From NCBI GenBank assembly GCA_004519485.1, contig CP038130.1:186001-250000 (forward strand): 64,000 bases of DNA, read 5' to 3'. This document shows positions 56,244 through 64,000 of the stretch, piece after piece; position 1 is the stretch's first letter, and the number at the start of each line of letters is the position of its first letter. Both the position numbers and the translations under genes were made by a program. The notes under the pieces were generated by a model. It had not been told where the DNA came from and did no database searches. It saw only the letters and a program-made list of their open reading frames with translations. Origin of the DNA: Nannochloropsis oceanica (taxonomy: Eukaryota; Sar; Eustigmatophyceae; Eustigmatales; Monodopsidaceae).

Positions 56244-58999
56244 TCATATCCCTCCCTTCCTTCCTCCCTCCTGCCCCTCCTCCAAGTACCTCACAAAACA
56301 CACCGGAATCCGGCCATGTCGCCCTAGCCCCTCCCAAAACTTTCTCCCTCCTTCCCCCCCTGACTCCATCCTCCACCTCCTTATCTCCTCCCATCCCATC
56401 AACCCCCCACAGGCCACCAGCGGCTGAGTCAAGTAAAGCCAAACCTCCCTCCCTGCCTCCTCCTCACTCATCCCTATCGTCTCCTTCAGGAACGCACAAA
56501 CCTTTCTATGTGACCATTCGCCCCCATTAAGTTTAATATCCAAAAGACAGCGGACAGCACTGACGAGGAGGCGGCGAAGGAAAAGAAGGCGGGCGGGGAG
56601 GAGGGAGGGAGGGAGGGAGGGAAGTGTGGAAGATGTAGCGGTGGCAGCAGTAGGTGCAGCAATAGCAGCAGAGGAGGGGGTGGAAGGAGGGAGAAGGAAG
56701 GGCTCTTCAGCAACAAGGAGGTTATAACCATCAGTGAAGCTAGAACACGTACACCATGGTCGAGGGAGGGGCTGAGGGAGGGCAGGAGGGAGGAATGACC
56801 CCACAGCCGCAATCGTGCTTGCAGTGCTTGTGTTATCACAGCCACTACCAGTAGTTGCAGCAACAGCAGTAGCAGGAATAGCAGCGGAAGCACCAGCAGA
56901 TGGGAGTTCAGTCCCTTTAAGCTCCCTCCACCAATCCTGCCATGTTCTCCCCCACTTCTTCCCATCCTCCCTCCCTCTCTCCCTCCCCTCAGCCGCCGAA
57001 ATTATTTTGGCTGTTTCTTCCAATTCCATCACCACCTTCCCAAACGTTTTCTCCCCTTTCCTCTCGATGTCCACCAACAATTCCTCCCCCCTCCTCCGCT
57101 CTCTCTCCTCTTCCTCCTCCCTCTCCATCTCTCTCTCCTCCCCTCCCTCCTTCCAGTCCTCCCCCGGCACTTGATGCCCGTACATCAACACCGCGAATTT
57201 CCTCAGTGCCTCTCTCCCTACCCCCAATCCCATCCTGGCCTGTCCCCCCTTTGTCTCTCCCCCTCCTCCCCGCCTCCCCTCCCTCCTTTTTCCTCCTCCT
57301 CCCCCCGCCTTGGAATCCGCCTTTGCTCCCTCAAGCAATTGTTTCCGTCGCCTCTCCTTCCTCTCCTCTGCCCTCATGATCCTCGCCCCCTCCTCGTCCT
57401 CCTCCTCCATCTCCTCCTCGTCTTCTTCCCCCCCTACCTCCCTCCATTCCTCCATCCCTCCCTCCTCGTCCTCCTCCTCCTCTTCTTCTCCTACCACACA
57501 ATCACACTGCACAGTCTTTGCAAATACTTCCACAGCCAGTGCCGCCGCCTCCCTCAAGAACGCTTCATCCGTCCCTCCGTCCCTCCTTCTCTCCCTCCCT
57601 CCCTCCCCTCCCCTCCCCTCCAGGTACCCACTCAAGGATCTCTCCCTCTCTCCCTTTCTCCCTCCCTCCCTCAGGAAGGTAGCTAGGGCATGAGTGGATC
57701 GAATCACCCGTCGGGCCCACAGGGAAGGCAAGGGACCCGATACTCTCAAATCAATGATGGCATCTCGGAGGAAGACCTGGGGGAGGGCGAGGAGGATGGA
57801 GGATAAGGCGGCCATCCCTCCCTCCCTCCCTTCTTGGAATATGGACGCACAGCTGCTCACTCGCATCATTTGACCCTCATCTCCCTCCTTCTCCTCCTGC
57901 GCCTCCTTCTGCGCCTCCTCCTGACTCATCGCCCGCTCACCCTCCCTCCTTCCTCCTCCCATCCTCTCGATCACCGCCAAGACCTGTAACGGCGCTTCGG
58001 CCGTTACTACTCCTCGTGGCACCACTTCCTCCTCCTGCTGGAGCAAGAGCAACCGCAAGGAAGAGGACAGAAGCCGGCGTGTGATGCATTGGGAAGGAGA
58101 TAGTCTGTTTTCGTCAAGGAGACCCAGTTCTCTCAAAAAGGCGCGGGCCCATGTCGCCGCGGCCCGTCGGGAGGAGGCATTGGAGGGAGGGAGACGGGGA
58201 GGGAAAGAGGGAGAAGAAGGGAGGGGGAGGGATGAAGGAAAGGCGAGAGGGAAGTGGTAGGCGAGACCGTCGAGGTAGCGGGAGAGGAGCTCGTCGCAGT
58301 GACGCCCCTCCGTCAGTCCCTCGTTCAAATTGTACTTCATGATGGCTGCGTGAGGGCCGGTCGTTTGCCTCTCCAGCTCATACACCTCCCCAGGAAGCCC
58401 TCCCTCCCTCCCTCCCTCCCTCAGAACAGCGTTGATTTCGACTCTGTCCTCCTCGGTGAGCACGAAGGATGGTGGCATCCATCCACCCCTTCCTCCCTCC
58501 CTCCCCCCAGCCCTCCACCCCTCTGGTGTGGTATGGCGGATGTGACAAGGTGCTCTTGAAGGTGACAGTGACCCCAATGCTTCTCCCTCCCTCCCTCCCT
58601 CCCCAACTTCCCAACAGACGGAATAGCGGTGATGTACAATCCTCGCCACTCCCTCTCTCCCTCCTTCCCTCCCTTCCTCCCTCTCTCCCTCCCTCCCTCC
58701 CTCCCTCCCTCCCTCCCTCTTTCCCTCCGCCGCTCTCACGGCTTGCTCTATGTGAGAGGGGGTGCATGAGCCCAAAATAACTGCACTGACATTCGGAAGG
58801 TCCAAGACATAGCGAATTGCGACCATAGCGATGGTGATGGGGAGGGAGGGAGGGGAGGAGGGAGGGGTGGGTGGAGGAGGAGAGGAGGAAGGCTCAGTCG
58901 GTAACGGGGAGGGGAGTAATTGAGTAGTAGCAGCAGCTGGAGCACTCGGATTGGTTGTAGTAGTAGCAGCAGTAGCAGTGAGAGCGGTGTTAGCAGTAA

Positions 59000-59031
<32 letters not shown>

Positions 59032-61134
59032 TTAGCAGCCGTGTGCCTATCCGCGATGGTCCTGCACACTCTCAGGAGCCGCTGCAGTTTTTCCCACCCG
59101 CCCCATTCTTCGATCACCAACAAGTACTTCATCAAACTTCGATTCTCCATCCCACCCTCTCGCCCTCCCTCCCCCCCTCCCTCCCCCGGCTTCTCCCTCC
59201 CCAACCATTTATCCGTCAGAAACCCGCCCGCCAGGACACCGTACGCAAGCACCGCTATTCCCTCCCTCCCTGCGTGCTCCAACACTCCCCCTCCTTCCCT
59301 CCCTCCCCCTCCCAGGGCCCTCTGATCCACCATGCTGAGCTGGATCTGCACGCTACTCACCTCCACCCCTCCCTCCCTCACCTCCTCCGTCCTCCTCACG
59401 TCAAAATTCGTGAGTCCGATGTGTTGAACCAGCCCCTCCGCTTTGAATTTTTGGATGATCTGCCCCATTTCCACATACCCGGAAATCGAGAAGTCCCACC
59501 AGTGAAGTTGGAGGAGGGGGAGGGAGGGGAGGTGGAGCCGGTTGAGGGAGCGCTGGACGCAGGCACGGAGATAGGCCTCGGTAAGGGAGGGTAGTTGTGC
59601 GAGGTCCGGGACGAGCTTGGTGTGGATCTGTAGAGGGAAAGGCAGGGCATAGGAAGGGAGGGAGGGAGGAAAGGAGAGGAGGAAGCGACCAAAGACGGAT
59701 TCCACGCCAGTGTAGATATCACCACAGTCGAAGGCGGTGATGCCTGCTTCAAGGTGGGCCTGCATCTGCCGGAAGATCCTGGATTCTCTGTCTCTTTTCT
59801 CCTCCTCCTCCTCCTCCTCCTCCTCCTGCTCCTCTCTTCCAGTGGATCTTCTTATTTCTCCCTCCTCATCTCTCTCCTTCCCTCTCCTCCTATGTCTCTT
59901 GATGGCATGTCCCTCCGACAACTGCCATCCTCCCATTATCACCCTCGGCGTCTCAAAAGCCCCCTCCCAACCTCCTACCTTCACCCTAGGCACCCCTTTG
60001 GCCCTGATCCTCTTACTGAGCACCCGCCAATGGCAGTGGGCCAACTCCCGCATATACACATCTCCGTCCTCCTCTCTGGCCGTCACCTGCTGCAACAAAC
60101 GCAGCGCCTCTTCTTCCTCCCCCCTTGCCTCAAAATATAGCGCACAGGCGAACGCCGCCCGTTGTGATGCATGACAATTGCACCCCGCGCACTCCAACAC
60201 CATCTGTACACTCACCCTGCCCTCTTCCCCTCCCTCCTCCTCCTCCTCCAAAAACAAGCTCAGCACCATCATCATCGCCACCCTGCGATCATATCCCTTA
60301 AAGTCTTCCCGCAATCCCTCCCTCGCGCCCTCCCACCCTCCTTTACCCTTGCTTGCGGCCAAGCACCGCCAGAGGAAGGGCTCTAGGTCATCCGGATCAA
60401 CTTGACAGCACGCAGAAAATTGGTCGGCAGCGGCTGCATACGCGCCTTTGTAGTACAGGGCAAAGCCTCGTTCCCACTATTTGGATGTTGTGCGAGTGAT
60501 GGATGGGACGGGAAAAGAAGTGGAGTTAAGACTCACGAGATGCCCCAAACTGAAGAGAGCTTTCTCGTCCATGCAACGGGTGGGAAAGAGGGATGGGAGA
60601 AAGGGGGGCAAATCGCTTGACAATACTGTGGAGGCAAGAGCATTCATCGATTGTGAAGCAAACGAAGCAGAAAGGGTCTCGGCGGACTGAAACATGAAGA
60701 ACCTAGGGCGGCTGGTACACCTCCAGCCCAGGTCTCGTGACACGTCGGTTGTGCGGGGTGTGTGTGTGTGTGTGTGAGTGTGCGTTGCAAGGCTGGAGAC
60801 CACACAAGCGGCAATTTTTAAGACGATGCACAAGAGGCGTTACCAGGAAAGAGCACACAGGCACGCTTTTTCCATGAACATATTAGCACTTCGTGTTATC
60901 CAAGAACGAGCACGTACGTTAGTTCTCGTCCCACGAACATAACCCCGCCATTTCCTCCCTCCATCCCGCTCTCCCTCTGGTACGTACAGCACAACTTCGA
61001 AGCATGGGCGAAATAAGCAGCGCCGCCTCAATCAGCTGCAGGGCCGGCTCCAATGGAGTGTCTCGCCGCACGAGCTCGGCGCATCCTCGGGCTAGCAGCT
61101 CCCGTGCTGTCTCCAGGCGTCTTTCTTCGAACAT
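56244..61134 (-). CDS. TPR + aldo/keto reductase + DUF885-like fusion protein
   Basis: Exon 1 (61134-60988, from the first in-frame ATG, MFEERRLETAREL) joins in phase 0 to a giant exon, 60476-56244. Domain order: (1) TPR-like region (WERGFALYYKGAYAAAADQF, VDPDDLEPFLWRCL, RAAFACALYFEARG); (2) aldo/keto reductase from MGGWQLSEGH, with the tetrad visible as Asp/Tyr in AFDCGDIYTG, Lys in IHTKLVPD and His in LQLHWWDF, later HIGLTNFDV and AVILGSCTP, ending HAAIMKYNLN; (3) a region resembling DUF885: LLSRYLDGLAYHFPLAF at its start and LNGGEWSHRKVCAFLKETIG, MSEEEAGREVWLYLTQP and RIPVCFVRYL at its end. The HExxPGH-type metal site of DUF885 is degenerate at best (GHQVPGEDW). Long Glu/Arg/Gly inserts come from GGGA-type DNA, and some may be introns. 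The whole remains open for about 1,420 codons. Confidence 0.72.
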
Positions 61135-61599
61135 CAGACCTGTAAGGTTGAGGCGGTGTTTACGTAAGCGAGTCAATATGCCGTCTATGAAAATCAGGAA
61201 AACCTCCCCAAGTCGTACGCGCGGGTGTGTAAAACATAATCGATCTCGTCGTCGGCAAAATCCGCTCGGTTAGACATCTCTGATAATGGACGCGTGGAAC
61301 GCGGACGAGCAAGGCATGTTGCACTCAGGGCATTTCAGCATCGGACCGACATGGGTCGGATCGCCAACTCGCCGTTTCGTCTGTCATTCGATGATGGTTG
61401 ACGGTCGACAGTAAGGTAGACAGACTCAAGACTGGGTGGCTCCTTCATTTAATTTTATTCTTCGTGTCCTCTTCCTCATCTCTACCTCCTCCCTTTTCCC
61501 CTCCCTTTCTTATTTCCCATCCACGAAACATATAACCGTCCGCACCGTATTCCTCCCCTCCCGTCCCCCCTCCCTGCCTTCCTCCCTAAATCCTTTTTC
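61135..61599. other. intergenic, fusion-gene promoter and OTC 3' flank
   Basis: A short open reading frame from an ATG near 61276 (MSNRADFADDEIDYV) on the minus strand could be an upstream leader or first exon of the fusion gene, but no donor gives the right phase. Otherwise no gene. Confidence 0.4.
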
Positions 61600-62588
61600 C
61601 TACTTCCCCACCAACGAAAGCATGACGGCCATGACCGTCCACATCCGATTCTCCGCCTCGGGGAAGACCAGACTTCTTTCCTCATCATAAAACACCTCGT
61701 CCGTCACCTCCTCCGGATGCCGAGGGAGACAATGCAAAAACACGCACCCTGCTTTCCCTCCCTCCTTCCCTGCCCCCTTCTCCATCATGGCTTTGTTGAC
61801 CTGAAAACCCTCAAAGTCCCGCATCCGCTTCTCGTACTCCTCTTCCTGGCCCATACTCACCCAGGTATCGGTCACCACCACATTCGCCCCCTCCACGGCC
61901 GCCATTGGGTCTCGTGTCATCATCAACGACCCTCCCTTCCTCTGCGCGTGGCCTTGCACCTTCTTCATTACCTCCGCGTCTGGCTCGTACCCTTCCGGGC
62001 AGGCCACCCGCACATGCATTCCCAGCCGCACTGCGCCCATGGCCAGGTCGTGGAGGACGTTATTCCCGTCACCGACCCACGCCAGGACCTTGCCCTCCAT
62101 CCCGCCCTCCCCGAAGTGCTCCTCCAGGGTCAGCAAATCGGCCAGGGCTTGCAGTGGGTGGTACAAGTCGGACAGAGCATTGATCACAGGCACCGAGGAG
62201 TGCTTTGCCAGCATTTGCACGTCGGGATGCGCAAACACTCGGGCCAGGATGAGGGAGTTGAAGCGAGAGAGGACAGCCGCCGTATCACGCAAGGACTCGT
62301 TCACCCCTAATTGAATGTCTTGTGGACCAAGAAAAAGGGCATGTCCGCCTAGCATAGCCATGCCCGTCTCTGTGGAGACACGGGTACGCGTGCTCCGTTT
62401 TTGGAAGATCATGCTCACGGATGTTCCCGTCAGGGGGCGAGGGAGGGAGGAAGGGGAGGAGGACTTGTACGTGGCTTTGAGTTGGGCGGAGAGGGAGAGT
62501 AGGCCCCGGAGCTCGCTGTCCGTGAGCTCGTCGATGTTCATCAAGTGCTTTCCTTTCAAGCTGGCGACGCCTTGGAAGGCGCGGGTGG
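61600..62588 (-). CDS. OTC: ornithine carbamoyltransferase (5' targeting exon not resolved)
   Basis: Forms citrulline from ornithine and carbamoyl phosphate in arginine synthesis or the urea cycle. One exon from an acceptor (CCTCCTTTCAG, 62590-62589) to the stop encodes the whole catalytic body: carbamoyl-phosphate site SMIFQKRSTRTRVS, the family HPLQALADLL, the hinge region VGDGNNVLHDL, and the ornithine-binding Cys loop FLHCLPRHPEEVTDE. The terminal ENRMWTVMAVMLSLVGK is typical. The exon opens two bases into a codon (CC ACC CGC), so an upstream exon holding the start codon and an organelle presequence must exist. I could not identify it among the next 1.4 kb. Confidence 0.93.
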
Positions 62589-62679
62589 CTGAAAGGAGGG
62601 GGGAAGGAGGGAGGGACAGAAGGAAAGAGTGAGCGTCAAAGGGGGCCCGAGAGGGGCTCAGTCGAAGGCCTGCATTCAA

Positions 62680-64000
62680 GAGGATGGCATTGCAGACTGT
62701 GTACGGCAGAAGAGGATATCATATTCACATTTGCTGGAGGACAGCCACGAGGGCCACGCCATATTGACATCAGGCCAAGGGCGTGCATGGAAGCCGCCCA
62801 ACCAAATCTAACGCGAGAATCGTCATTTATTTTTTGTGGACATGCCTGGAAACGTCTTAGGTTTGAGGGACGTCATGTCATGAATGTTACGCAGATGATA
62901 CGTGTGTGCCCTTGCGAGTGCGATAGCGCTCTTTCATGGTCCAGACACATGAGAGTGAGGGAGGGTAGAGGAAAAGATTGAAAACTAATTATCCATGTAC
63001 AGCGAGCAATTGTATATGTAATCGTGGCAAGAAGGGAATCATATCAAGTTACACTAATTAGTGCTTAAAAAGATGCTACTGTAACGCGTGCGTGGAGTGG
63101 TGGGTGTGGGTTACAGGGATCGAGTGGGGTTGAGGGAGAGGAAGATCAGCACACGGAGAGGCAACGTAAATCTAGTACATACCCCCTCCAAGACCCGATA
63201 GTCCACTTCCTGCTCCTGCTTCTTGTAATCGTACGGCTCCAGCAGCCGTGAAGGGACGGGTGAGCTTGCGTGCCCACATATTTGGTCTTGTTGGCTTGTG
63301 GCACGGGGTTGGGGAGGAGGCTGTGGTTTGTTGAAGGAAAAAGACAAGGGAGACCAAGATAAGTGCCGGAATGAGCATGCCGATGTGAATATGCACAATT
63401 ACAAAAAAGATAAGTGCCCGTTCAGGCGCGCTCGAGTTCCCGGTCGAAGTGTGGCTTCGTCTCGAAGTACAGCGCGCGGCATGATCGCCGCCGCCCATGC
63501 CGTAGCCGAGATCAAGCGGACGAGTGAATCGATGGGGACACAAGGTGAGCAGATACAAAACAACAACTCACGCAAATTTGTCGTCACCTTCACCACCATC
63601 ACTAGGAGCAAAACAAGGAGTTTGCAGGAGAAGGGTGCTGGTCGATGCGTCTCCTTTGTTGTCCTTACTTTAATCGCGGCCGCACACAACAAAGTGTACC
63701 AATTTATCAGTCCCAAGAGAGCTCCCAAAGAATGCGGACATCTTTTTTCTTCTTTATTTATCTCATATTTTCCTGATTTCAAAGATTTTGATTTGAATAA
63801 AAGGTGTGCAAAGGAAAACGATATCAGGTTCCCCTTCCAGACGTGCTGGCTGTGCTGGCCACTCAATGTCTCTCTCTCTATCCCTATCACTCAATAGACT
63901 CTACCCTTCAGCACGCTCGCACGACGTCCTTCTGCATGTATTCACAATCTTTCTACAAAACACACTCGCTCCTCTGCACCCTTTTTTTAAATTCCCATTT
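62680..64000. other. right-hand end of the window, mostly unresolved
   Basis: Expected to contain the 5' exon and promoter of OTC. Apart from the small possible gene at 63065-63379 nothing is supported. The last 400 bases are AT-richer. Confidence 0.4.
63065..63379 (-). CDS. possible two-exon small membrane protein (doubtful)
   Basis: An ATG at 63379 begins MLIPALILVSLVFFLQQ, a single hydrophobic helix, followed by a basic segment (MWARKLTRPFTAAGAVRLQ) and an Ala/Gly-rich end. A strong donor GTATGTAC at 63182-63175 and an acceptor TTACAG at 63080-63079 would join in phase 1 and stop after VASF, giving about 71 residues. No family is recognised. Another frame in the same exon (YDYKKQEQEVDYRVLEG) also looks protein-like, so the frame choice is uncertain. 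Confidence 0.22.

Noticed and set aside
61173-61276. Upstream exon for the TPR-AKR fusion starting MSNRADFADD
   Set aside because: Available donors give the wrong phase for the acceptor at CTTACAG, so the ATG at 61134 was preferred.

Overview
This window is nuclear DNA from a eukaryote, most likely a photosynthetic stramenopile. A eustigmatophyte such as Nannochloropsis or Microchloropsis is my best guess, but that is an inference and not a database match. The evidence is many short GT-AG spliceosomal introns, mitochondrial genes of eukaryotic type (GLDC, NDUFB9, SLC25 carrier, TMEM70-like), a plastid-type N-terminus on 2-isopropylmalate synthase (hydrophobic signal segment followed by an Ala-Phe cleavage motif, the heterokont ASAF signature), a two-component hybrid kinase, and dense gene packing. 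No transposon, virus-like element, rRNA, tRNA or CRISPR array was recognised. All exon borders were read by eye from GT/AG sites, reading phase and protein continuity.

Layout, left to right. On the minus strand: plastid 2-isopropylmalate synthase (3' end cut by the window edge) and a double-hotdog thioesterase. Divergent from the latter, on plus: a MASE1-type hybrid histidine kinase and an unknown 630-residue protein. Minus: an MGL-like alpha/beta hydrolase without its nucleophile serine. Plus: a complete 20-exon glycine decarboxylase P-protein (15.4-22.3 kb). Minus: a low-complexity protein with a PP1-docking-like motif and an SLC25 carrier. Plus: a BaiN/HI0933-type flavoprotein. Minus: a papain-family protease with two membrane segments. 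Plus: a UBAC2-like rhomboid pseudoprotease. Minus: a CinA-C/nucleotidyltransferase fusion. Plus: complex I subunit NDUFB9. Minus: an NDR/LATS kinase. Plus: ribonucleotide reductase small subunit. Minus: HYPK and a TMEM70-like protein. Plus: a TPR-like protein. Minus: a TPR + aldo/keto reductase + DUF885-like fusion that is a paralogue of the TPR-like protein, then ornithine carbamoyltransferase and possibly a tiny membrane protein.

Metabolically the window holds leucine, glycine/one-carbon, arginine/urea-cycle, pyridine-nucleotide and deoxynucleotide genes, but they are not arranged as a pathway cluster. They are independent units, often divergent or convergent.

The most striking feature is a genome-wide-looking (GGGA)n/(TCCC)n tetranucleotide repeat. 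In the sense orientation of every gene it is polarised: GGGA runs lie just after 5' splice sites and TCCC runs lie just before 3' splice sites, whichever strand the gene is on. The two runs are complementary, can form G-quadruplex, i-motif or stem structures, and are free of stop codons in all six frames. This explains both the very long spurious open frames across the window and the GGRE/PPSL tetrapeptide runs inside several real proteins.
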